Positions 49,249 through 59,201 of a stretch of DNA of 64,000 bases are shown piece after piece (the first letter of the stretch is position 1; the number at the start of each line of letters is the position of its first letter). The DNA lies in assembly GCA_028673005.1 (NCBI GenBank), contig CM054116.1:98310207-98374206 (forward strand), given 5' to 3'. The translations under genes were made by a program, and so were the position numbers. The notes below the pieces were generated by a model. That model did no database searches. It was not told where the DNA came from and saw only the letters and a program-made list of their open reading frames with translations. Source of the DNA: Tanypteryx hageni (lineage: Eukaryota > Arthropoda > Insecta > Odonata > Petaluridae).

Positions 49249-50215
49249 CTAATAGAAGGTGCTTGCATTCTGCAAGCATATCATCTCACCTTGAAAAAAC
49301 ATTCATTTTTTAGACAGATATTTCATCATTACAAATATTCTATTAATTCTAAAGATTTCACCTCCGCTGCGATTTTCGTTTTTCCCACATGTAAAAATAA
49401 TAGTTTAAAACAATCCCCAAATATTGCAATTTTAAACATTTTACACTTTCTTCATTATAAGGTACTAATGCTACACATTTCAGCCAAATTTTAAAGTTGT
49501 AGCACTTATAGAAGTAAAATAATATTTTTCTAATTGTTTAACATTTAAACATTTTTAACGGTTGCCGCAATATATATATGGAGAGATTGAAATGTTTATT
49601 TGTGCAAATGCACTGTTCTGTAAATAATTTGAAAATTGCAGCTTCCTAGCTCATCCCGTAGTACCTAAAAAATTATTAAACTTTAATGTTCAAATGGGGT
49701 TAAAATAACCCCTAAAATTTACAATTTTAAAAGTTTCGATTTTTATAGTTGGTTATGAGAAAAGTTCTATAATCTTGGAAAATTTCAGCTTCCTGAACTT
49801 ATTAGATTGGTCTACACACTGGATTGCGTTTTCCCATGCTAACTTATGGGAGATATTCCGGGGTCTCTGGAGTCGAACCCAAGACACCGTAAGCAAAAGT
49901 GACAATAATTCCTAATAGATATTGCGGCCTTCTAGCAACACTGAAAATTTCATTTTTCTAGCTTACCGGCAAGTGCCCATAATTAATTTACAAAAATGGC
50001 GCAATGCTTTTCTTATGGGAAAAAACGCAACTTTCGGAATTTCTGGAGTCGAACTCATGTCACTTAGGTAAGAAGTCTCATTTTATCTGAAGGTTTCTTC
50101 ATCATATCTACAAAAACTAAAACTTTCAGCTCTCTAGCTCTTGTAGTTTGGGCTGGACATTAGTATCCTCCTATATGTTATATCCTCCTCTGTAAGAAAC
50201 TTCGATATATAATGA
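49249..50215 (-). mobile_element. Non-autonomous Helitron-like element, copy D (967 bp)
   Basis: On the minus strand it begins TCATTATATATCGAAG after an A and ends with hairpin GCTTGCAGAATGCAAGC, then TTAG followed by T (other copies have CTAG). The ends match copies A-C, while the middle part (about 49600-50100) differs, as is common in Helitron derivatives. No terminal inverted repeat and no target duplication. Confidence 0.65.
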
Positions 50216-52466
50216 TACTCATCATCTTTCCTATTTAGCTGTAGAATAAGGATCGTTGTTTTTGTGCTAGGGCATAGTCACTGATGTTTGTTACTGGGTG
50301 GTATGTTTTCGTATATGTAAAACTCCGTTATAACGTGGGTATCGGGAGACATAAAAACACCAGTGTTGTAGGCAACCCGCAGTATCAGGAATTACAAGGT
50401 TGTAGAACTATTTTTATGGTCTTTCTCTATTTATATAAGACATTTAATTGCAAAATTATATAAAAATGCAGAGCCAATCTCTAAGGCTGTGTACCATGGA
50501 AAAAACGGTAAGCGGGCAGTAGAAGCAACAATGCACGGGCCTAGTGCCCGCGGCCTACTAAGTTTGTTTCTGAAGTGTGTGACTAAAGCAGGAGAATTTT
50601 AACGATTGCTGCAAGGAACTTCAAGGTAGCCATTACTACCACATCTCTTTGGACCCATTGCTACAAAATATAACCATGCAAATTTAATAAAAATGCATCA
50701 ATTCAAAACACTTTTCCCACTAAAATAAGGCGATCCACTGCAACTAGAGAAGCGCTATGCAACAGATGAGTGTGAGAGTCATATATGAAGTATTTTTTTG
50801 CGCGTTATATTAGCGCCAAGTAAGGATATTGTTAACTCGAATCATCAACAATGTTAATTCAAATTTGGGTAGTAATTTTTGAACAACGTTAATGTGAATT
50901 TACGTTAATCAAAGCAACATTAAACCGAGGACACGCTATAGTGCATTTGATTATCTTAGTAGCCGTCAATGTTAACCATTAATTAAACAACACAACTGGT
51001 GCCGACCAGAATGTTTTGTTCAAGTAAACATTAAATGCAAGAGTTCCAGTTGATAGCTTTTCTAACATTTGTGTTTTCTTGCAATTTAGTCTTTGTTTAT
51101 TTTTAAATATGCTAAATAAATCTATTGATACTCACCCCCATTACTTTAAAGTTGTCACTACTATGATAAATTAGTGGATAAAATGTGTTTACATTATTGT
51201 ACTTAAAATCCCAAAAATGTTCGAATAGATGGGAAAACATTTCACCCCTGCCTTTATCTTTTAGGATGTTTACTTCCAAATGCTGATTTGAAAATTCAAG
51301 TCTTGGTGGGCCATACCATGCATACTGGATCGAGTGTCAAATATTTATTAATTTCAAAAATAGATTAAGAAATTTTTAAGTTAGCAAATCATATAGATTA
51401 TTTGTTGCAACTTATATAATAATTTATTATGTTTTGTGTTATAATGCTGTTACTGGTGAAAACCATAGATACTTTTGATTTAGTTTTTCTTGCAATAAAA
51501 TTATTTTTATAATGTAAGGGCCATTAAGCAATTCAATTAGGTTGTATTTCTTAACAAATTTTAAAGAGATCCCAAAATATTTTGAAAGCATAAATTATTA
51601 TTATTTTTTTGTATTAGTTTTGAATTTTTCTCTTAAATGTTGTGAAAACCAATTAGTTTTACCTGAAAATGGCAATTTTTCTATGTATCATTTAGAAATT
51701 TTATGAGAATCCAATATGTAAGAGTTATTAATAAATTATAATTAAACACACCAATCAGTAATTATGTACTTCTGTGCAATTATGTTCAACTAACAGTTTG
51801 ACAGACTGATTAACACAATAAGGAGTTTACAAAATTTTAATGGCAATCATTTATATTTTTGGCAAGATTTTATTGTCTTTAAAGGAGTCCTTCAAATCGA
51901 TAATTAAAATAGTGCCATGGCATGGGGTGAACTAAAGAAGTGGCCAATGCATGCTGGACTTCTCCAGCAGTTTCAAAACATTGTCTGCAATTTACGTCTT
52001 TTTTCAGAAGAAAGGAACAACTACATAACTTCAATACAAATTTATTTGCATGACTGGTTTTGCTAAGTAACTAGCATCATGGAACAACCAGGCACGTGAG
52101 TGATTTTTTCATATTTGAGCTGACTGAGGAGTCACACCATACCCAACTCTAAGTTAGCACTCATGAAGCAACCACAATTCTCAGTGTTCACACAGTTTAT
52201 TCCAAAGTGATTGATTTTATTGAAATCTCTTTAGCTGTTCTGTTGCTAAGGTGAAGAATACAACAGTGGTGGATTCATCCCATAATCAGTGAAAGACTAA
52301 TGAATGGAAAATTTCATTTGTTATTTTAACAAACTCATCTCACCCTGATTTTTTTCTATAGAATGTCCATCAGTTCATTCAATTATCTGTTACACATAGT
52401 GGATACTCAACTAAGGAAAGACCATACAAATATGTGATCTTCCTTTGGTTCGGGAGAAGTTGCAAT
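50216..52466. other. Intergenic, AT-rich, no gene recognised
   Basis: No exon, RNA gene or recognisable transposon end seen in this stretch. Confidence 0.4.
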
Positions 52467-53319
52467 TACCATATTTATCCAAATCCAAGATGAGGTTTTT
52501 CCCCCAGATTTTGGCTTGCGAAAATCAGGAGTTGTCATAAATTCGAGTATGAAGTCATATACTGTCGTGGTCAATTGATTGTGCATCAGTTCGTCATGCC
52601 TCAAATCATGGGATGTTATTCGTCACACAACAAACTCATCATGCATTAATACATCGCACGACAAACTCATCACACATCAATACATCATTAGACAAATTCG
52701 TCACATGACAATTTTGTTGCGAGAGATTCGTCGTGAGACAAATTGGAAGGCGAGACACCATGACTGGTGTATGGCAGGGGGACACACTTGTTGGGTTGGG
52801 AGTTACCCCTTGCCATACACCATCCGATGTGTCTCACATAGGTAATTCTGGTATTATCAAAGTATAAAGAAAAATTATTTTGTGGAAAAGTGTCTCCTCC
52901 TGCCGTTCACCAGTCATGGTGTATCACGATGAATTTGTCGAGAGATGAATTGATGCTCGATGAGTTTGACGTGCGACAAATTCATGCGAGACGAACTGAC
53001 CGCGACGAGTTGTCATGATAAAATAATTGTATCTACTGAAATTTTTCATTGCAAACTTACAATCCGTAATTCAATTAATAAAGTCTTAATTTTAAAAATA
53101 TGTACATTTAAAAAATTCTTTTTTTCCAAACAAAAATTTGAAACAAAACATTTAAATTAATTAACGAACTAGTATATCTAAGCTGAATACATGTGTTCAA
53201 AATGTATACCAAATACATTCCGTGAGAAATTAGGGCATAAAGTCTTTTTTCTGTTTTGATAGTCTGCTAAAAGGAGGGTCTTAGATTCGGGGTCGTCTTG
53301 GATTTGGGTGAATACGGTA
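52467..53319. mobile_element. Tigger/pogo-like non-autonomous element (853 bp) carrying a fold-back repeat
   Basis: Ends are TACCATATTTATCCAAATCC and, on the opposite strand, TACCGTATTCACCCAAATCC, continuing into AAGA(T/C)GA, with TA at both outer edges, as for Tc1/mariner-superfamily pogo/Tigger elements. The ends match only for some tens of bases. Between them lies a separate inverted-repeat block (52566-53018). No transposase is seen. Confidence 0.7.
52566..53018. repeat. Fold-back repeat made of short CGACAAATTCRTC-like units
   Basis: The left half has many short units such as GACAAATTCGTCAC and CGACAAACTCATCAC; the right half has the complementary forms. The inner arms ACACCATGACTGGTG (about 52755) and CACCAGTCATGGTGT (about 52908-52922) are exact complements. 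The whole can fold into a long imperfect hairpin. Confidence 0.75.
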
Positions 53320-53427
53320 CTTTAAAGTTTGTTTTATTTAACTGTTATTGCCATAACACAAAGTAACAGTAAAATTTGTGACATAGCAATGATACCAGGT
53401 AGTTGAGATAGACTAATAGAAATTAAC

Positions 53428-54120
53428 TTAACACCTTGCGAACTGGATGAAAATCCCCATACTATTCTTGTTTCCTGGGCATTTCTCGTAACTTTAAAAA
53501 CTTTGTGTATGAAATTGGAAAAATAAGCATAATTTAACTTGCCATTCTTTTATTTTCCTGAAAATTGCTGTGTAGGCTCCTGAATATATTTAGTACTTTT
53601 TTAGGGTATGATATTTTTTAAACAGTTGCCTTTATGCAAAGGAACTCCACAGAAGTTACAAAAATATCGTGTTTTGTTTCTATTTTTGTTAGCGGAACAC
53701 ACACTACAGTTTCTCGTTAGACATACATCTGAGTCACTTGGATTTTCATCTGAACTAGACGAATATCCGTCATTCACATTGGGACAATCTGACAAACAAA
53801 TAATTCGTTTAAAATATTGCCTTCACAAAGATATCAATGCCTTTCACTGTGCACATGATGGAAACTGAAAATGTAAACAAGGGTATTCGAAAGACAAACG
53901 AATAACTAAATCTGCTATGAAAACAGAAAAATTGGAACTAAAAGAATCCCCAACGCATCAGCCAAGTGTACAAATAGCATTGGATAGTTAGAAGTCCATG
54001 GAAAATCCAGTAGATGGTGTTAGTATTACCTCTGCTCGAAAAACAAGAATTCTCATGAGCGGTATGCAATGGCTGACACACGAACACGAGAATTCTCGTG
54101 ACCAGTATGCAATGTGTTAA
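53428..54120 (-). mobile_element. Internally deleted piggyBac-type element (693 bp, TTAA to TTAA)
   Basis: Bounded by TTAA on both sides, with ends CACCTTGCGAACTGG (left) and CACATTGCATACTGG (right, opposite strand), 12 of 15 alike. The right end has two subterminal direct repeats of GAATTCTC(A/G)TGA near 54050 and 54090. The only coding trace is a minus-strand frame with the cysteine-rich tail of piggyBac transposases. The catalytic DDD core is absent. Confidence 0.82.
53601..53795 (-). pseudogene. piggyBac transposase remnant: acidic N-terminal-like piece joined to C-terminal cysteine-rich domain
   Basis: 64 codons. Starts MSDCPNVNDGYSSSSDENPS, an acidic Ser/Asp-rich stretch like piggyBac N-termini, and runs without a stop into CSVCSANKNRNKTRYFCNFC followed by GVPLHKGNC. 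The latter has the C-x2-C, C-x2-C and terminal cysteine spacing of the piggyBac cross-brace zinc finger. The domain normally follows about 500 residues of catalytic core, so the two ends were brought together by internal deletion. Whether it is expressed is unknown. Confidence 0.7.
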
Positions 54121-54507
54121 GTTTTTAAAAAATGGTGGTGTGACTCCGCAAACAGCTCAGATGTGAGAAAATCGTTTGTGTGCTTAGGTGTTCCAAGCAT
54201 TCCACGTCTGAGTTTGTTCGTGAAAATCACAGAAATGAAAACATTTTATTATTATTGTCATAAGGCAAAGTAACAATCAAATTTGTGACATAGTAAAGCT
54301 ACCAGGTGCTTGAGATTGATTGACAGATAATTTCTTAAGTTTTCAAAAATATTTTTTTATTTATATACTGAAAGTTTGGTAACAATATTAATTATTGTAA
54401 TTCACTTTATTAATTCTGTCTTTATGTTCTTAACAACTATTATCCTAAAGTATAGACACTTTTTCTACTTTACTGATAAATAATTTGCTATCAATAAGAG
54501 GTGCATG

Positions 54508-54754
54508 CAGGGGTGGACTGGCCATATAACCTGGAGCAATCACTGGACCGATAAGGGAAAGGGCTGGTCTTCTGAAACTTATTAATTTTTTATAAATTGG
54601 TCATTCTTTTCGACGATAAAATTTTATCTCCATTATATTACTTGATTTTCAATAAGATTTGATCCACCCTCCGATAATAGTGTGAAGGGAGGAGGGCTGA
54701 CCGCATGTTCTTTTCAAATTACCGGGCCGTTTTATACCTCTCAGTCCGCCCCTG
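54508..54754. mobile_element. hAT-type non-autonomous element (247 bp)
   Basis: Starts CAGGGGTGGACTGGCC and ends CTCAGTCCGCCCCTG, clear terminal inverted repeats. Flanking octamers GGTGCATG (54500-54507) and GGTGCCTG (54755-54762) differ at one base. No coding capacity. Confidence 0.87.
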
Positions 54755-54762
54755 GGTGCCTG

Positions 54763-55215
54763 TTTCCTGATCAGGGCTGTTGCATAAAAATCTGTTGCCT
54801 GAGGCAAAAGTTCCCATTCATGACACACAGGTGCAGATCAGCGGCAACACAGCTAGAATGCTGCCCTAGAAAAGTGGCTTCTGAGGCATGCCCATGCAAA
54901 GAGATATGCCTCGTATAGCCACATGGCTGCATCTGAAATTCAGATTAAAAATGCAGCAGTGTTGCGATCTATTGTGGGAGAGACAGCACTTGTTTACTAG
55001 GATGAAAAACGTTTGCCAGCCCAGTACTATCAACATTGGATCCATTGCCTGTTTTTTTCCCGTCCAAACTCTGGCATTAAAAAATCACTTGCGTGGTCAT
55101 AGCCTAAGGAATGCAGTGGCAATCACCAAGGCACATTAAATCGAGGTAGATTTATAATGAAGTGGTCAAATATTTATTGCTCTAAATCTGAGTAAAACAG
55201 GAAATTGAGGAATAT
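54763..55215. other. Intergenic, no gene recognised
   Basis: Short spacer between the hAT-type element and the pyrimidine minisatellite. Open frames here show no motif. Confidence 0.4.
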
Positions 55216-56505
55216 TACTTACTTTACTCACCGTTCTTTCTCTCTTTATCTGTTCTTTCCGTTTTCTCTGGGGCTCTCATTATTCGCTATTCCAACTCTC
55301 GCTTACTATTCTCACCGTTTTTTCTCTCGGGCTTACTTTACTCACCGTTCTTTCTATTTATTCTCCTCATGTTTTTCTAGCCGTCTATTTACTCCCCATT
55401 CTTTTTCTCGCTTTCTATTTTCGCCGTGTTTTTCTTACGCTCTCTATACTCCCCGTTCTTTCTCTTGCTTTCTATTCTTTCCGTTTTTACTCTTGGGCAC
55501 TCTTTACTCCCCGTTCATTCTATCTATTCTTCACGTATTTTCTTTTACGTTCTCTTATCTTTCCATTCTTTCTCCCACTTTGTATTCTTACCGTTTTTCT
55601 CTCGGACTCTCTTTACTCCCCGTTCTTTCTATTTATTCTCCCCGTGTTTTTCTCGCCCTCTACTTCTTTCTTTCCCCTTCTATTCTTCTAGTTTTCTCTC
55701 GGGCTCTCTTGACTCATCTTTCTTTCTCTCTGTCTATTCTTCCCGTATTTTCTCTTAAGCTATCTTTACTCCCCGTTCTTTCTTTCGCTCTATCTATTCT
55801 ACCCGTATTTTGTATTGCGCTCTCTTTACCCTTCGTTTTATTTCTTGCTCTATCTATTTAACCCGTATTTACTCTTGCACTCTTTACTCTCCATACTTTT
55901 GCTATCATTACTCTCCGTACTTTCCCTTTCCTTTATTTATTCTCCCCGTGTTTACTCTTGCCCCCCTCTTTACTCCCCGCTCTTTATTTATTCCCACCGG
56001 ATTTACTCTTCTGCAATCTTTACTTCTCGTTCTTTCTCTCCCTCTATTCTCCTCGTATTTTCTCCTGCGTTTTCTTTACTCTACGTTCTTTCTCTGACTA
56101 TGTATTCTCCCAGTATGTATGCTTACGCACTTTTCTCCGTTCCTTCTCTATCTATCTATTCTCCTCGTATTGTCTTTCGCGCTCTTTATTGAGTGTTCTT
56201 TCTATCTACCTTTCTAATTTATACACTCGTGCTCTCCGTGTTTCCCACCTTTATTCTCTCTATTCTTTTTATACTTATTCTTGCTCTTCAAATTCCAATT
56301 GTTTTTTTCGCTGCGCATAAGTAGATACTCTGTCCTTTCCCAATTTCGCTACTCCTGTGTTCCTCTTTTTTCTCTACCTCTTTCTATTCTCCCTGTTCTT
56401 AGTTTTGCTCTCTTGATTGTCGCTTTTCGTAATACTGCATTTTATATTCTACTTTTCCTTACTTTGTCTTGTCTCCCCGTCCTTACTCTTGCTCTTCCTA
56501 TATGA
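55216..56505. repeat. Degenerate polypyrimidine minisatellite (about 1.3 kb)
   Basis: Strongly C/T-biased plus strand made of diverged units of roughly 50-60 bp, each with two half-units of the types TTTACTCCCCGTTCTTTCTC and CTATTCTCCCCGTATTTTCT. Several overlapping open frames rich in Leu, Phe and Ser arise only from this composition. Confidence 0.85.
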
Positions 56506-57639
56506 GGCATCTCAGGCCAAATCACTAAAGGTGAACTCCTTCTAACAGCGAAACGTTTTCATTGTCCTCTTAAAACCTTTTCTTAAGTTACAAAATTGTC
56601 ATATTTAAGATAAAAAATAGAGCAACAGAATGTTGCAAGACTGCGAACAAGGAATGTGGGCAGATTTCTTCCGCAGGCACCCTCGTCTCCAGAAGATCTT
56701 CAGTTTTGGCTTTTGCTACACAGACCGCTAATACCACTATTTACTATCTTCCAAATCCACTTATGAATGTTTAACTCGCCGTGAGCTTACACTGGATATG
56801 TTAATAATTGCATAATTGCACAACGGTATCAATATATTTTAATGAGGCACTTCTCTTCAAAGCCATATTCTAAATGTCAGGATGATGGCCATGGTGCGAA
56901 ATATTTCCGTATTCTGAAAATAAAAAATAAATTATTAAATGCTATAAGAAGAGATAATGCCAAATGGTACTTAAACCTATTATATACACTTTAACTATGT
57001 GTCATTACAGTATTTTAATTGCAGTTCTTAGAAAATAAAACTTTTGGAATTAAAATACAAAGTAACACTGATTACATACATTTATCAGCCATCAATTAAA
57101 CATTCTTGCTCAACCATCAAAAGAGCATTTTTAGGCACGTTAACATAAAATAAAAATATATCCTCTACAGTTAAGAAATTCAGAATGTATAACTGTATAG
57201 AGCCAGGCCGTGGAATTGTACCTCATGAGAAGAAAAGACAAAATGCCGTCCTAGATGAAATTTTTCAATAAAATCAATTGTGCGGCACACTTAATAAATA
57301 ATGTTGTAGATATTTCTATCTCTTCTAATGAAACATCATTTGATCATTGATTGAATTGGAAGGAGAAAAATATCCAACAATATTTTTGGTTTACTTGTGG
57401 CATTTGAAAATAAACGATCATTTAGAAATAGGTTCAACAGAATCTAACATCATGAAACTTTTTAAAACTTCAGGTAAAACTTATTATTTAGATTATTTAA
57501 AGTAAGTATTGATAACATTAAAAAGGAGAAGGGATATGAAATCGAATCCGTGACACCAAATCCGTGTACGCTTGTAGAGCAACCGATGAAAAGGTATAAA
57601 ATATCAGACACCTTAGTTCAGTTGATGGACAGACACAGC
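56506..57639. other. Intergenic, possibly the decayed 5' part of a hAT element
   Basis: AT-rich. TAGAGCCAGGCCGTGG near 57199 vaguely resembles the complement of the hAT 3' end at 58250-58265 and could be its left terminus, but no matching target duplication was found. Confidence 0.35.
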
Positions 57640-58265
57640 AAATGATCATATTTCTCCAGATGAATTGACTGCATATATCGACTTAAAACTGACGACATAA
57701 CTAATAATTTTGATTTGATGAAATGGTGGGATGAGCAAAAGAATTGTTTGCCAAATTTAAGTATTTTAGCGAATCGTATTTTTGCAATACCAGTGACCAG
57801 TGCTCCATCAGAGAGGTGTTTTTCATTAGCAGGACATGTTGTTAGTAAAAGAAGAAACAGTTTAGGTAAACGTAGATGATGTCCTATTTTTGAATAGTCA
57901 TTTTAAATCTCAGGGTACTATTAATTAATGTTTCCTTTTTTCAATTAAATTATTTTGTAAAATTTGTAATTTTTGTAAAAATAAATTTTAGATACTTTAA
58001 ATACCTTTTTCGATCTTAAAAATTAATGTTTATGTACAATTGCATTTCATTTTAATTTATACAAAATAAATGACGCAGAAATAATATCTTTATTTTTTCA
58101 CGATTTCTTGCTACGGATTTGTCTCGAGGACCAGACAGTTAAAAAATATGGGTCGGGTCGGACAAGTAGACCATCTGTGCGGGTGCGAGCCTGTGGGTAC
58201 GGGTCGGGTGCGGGTTAATATTCTGCGGGTACAGGTGGAAAATATCATACCCGTGCAGGGCTCTA
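57640..58265 (+). mobile_element. hAT transposon remnant with C-terminal dimerisation domain
   Basis: Plus-strand frame from 57712 reads DLMKWWDEQKNCLPNLSILA, then IFAIPVTSAPSERCFSLAGH and VVSKRRNSL, the hATC dimerisation signature of hAT transposases. One extra base at about 57865 shifts the frame, after which VNVDDVLFLNS completes the usual tail. Upstream DELTAYIDLK is in a further frame. The 3' end region is rich in GGGTCGGG and GGGTGCGGG motifs and ends CAGGGCTCTA. Dead copy. Confidence 0.85.
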
Positions 58266-58880
58266 GTCGCATCGCACAATTATTAGGTCTAAAAACTCGC
58301 TCTTCCTCCGAAAGAGGAGCTTGCCTGCAAATTGTTGCCGCCCTCGGGCCAGTTAGTTCTTTTTGGATGTGTACAAAGAAAATAATCTGATTAATAAGTA
58401 AAAATGATTTTTTAATACCACTAAATATAATATAATAATAATATAAGTATAATATCACAAAAGTATATGCGTTCAAATATACGAGATGGAAAAGGAAAAA
58501 ATTAAGAAACATTATTGCCTGTCCGTAAGTGGCGCCCCTCATATGTCGCCAGCGCTAGCGTCGCCTTGTTTACCTTTGCCTTGGTTATGCGCACAGTACT
58601 ATAATTTTTATATTAATTTAATCTGCGACGTTTAGAGGTAGGCGTTACCTTTCCGTGAATCACCAATGAGGTGTTTTTTATTTACATGTTACAGAGTTAC
58701 CATATTGCGCATCTGCCTTGCTGCCAGTATTCTGTCTTGCCGCCGTCACGTTACCAAACGTTAGGTTCACCAAAATTGCTTAATTATTTGCAAAGCATCA
58801 GAGATCAACTTAGGAACCTCAAATTATGTATTAATTTATTCTTTCTATACATTGGCATTTAAATATTCGATAGTTATCGA
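58266..58880. other. Intergenic, no gene recognised
   Basis: No exon or RNA gene recognised. Separates the hAT transposase remnant from the 164-bp hAT-type element. Confidence 0.4.
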
Positions 58881-59044
58881 CAGTGCCGGGGCAAGCGGGG
58901 CATCTGCCCCGGGCGCAACTACGTAAGGGCCGCGAAAAAATCCAAAAAGTAACTAAACAAATGATAATTTATTGAACGAGGGGGCGCATATTTAGTAGTT
59001 TGCCTAGTTTGCCCCGGGAGCTAAAATTTCTAGTTATGGTGCTG
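58881..59044. mobile_element. hAT-type non-autonomous element (164 bp) with perfect 8-bp target duplication
   Basis: Starts CAGTGCCGGGGCAAGCGGGG and ends TAGTTATGGTGCTG. The octamer GTTATCGA is identical at 58873-58880 and 59045-59052. GC-rich left part, AT-rich core. Confidence 0.88.
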
Positions 59045-59132
59045 GTTATCGATACAGTTAAAGTGCAACGAGTGTAAATTCCATCAAATTGTAATAACTG
59101 CAGTCATGGGTTTAAATCTATCGGAAATATTT

Positions 59133-59201
59133 CTCGTGTATAAGTCGACTCCCGAGTGTTTTGCTAAAAATTTGGTCTTAAAACCTCGACCTATACACGA
59201 G
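59133..59201. repeat. Small inverted repeat, likely pogo/Tigger-type terminus
   Basis: CTCGTGTATAAGTCGA (59133-59148) faces its complement with one mismatch (59186-59201), 37 bases apart. The following GTATATATGG resembles ends of Tigger-like short elements. Boundaries unclear. Confidence 0.5.

Noticed and set aside
52566..53018. Short repeated units with spacers, superficially like a CRISPR array
   Set aside because: Units vary in sequence and spacing, appear in both orientations and form a fold-back, and the genome is eukaryotic.
55205..56505. Overlapping hydrophobic open frames of up to 218 codons that look like membrane proteins
   Set aside because: They follow from the C/T-rich minisatellite, where stop codons are rare and Leu/Phe/Ser codons dominate. 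Several frames are open at once.
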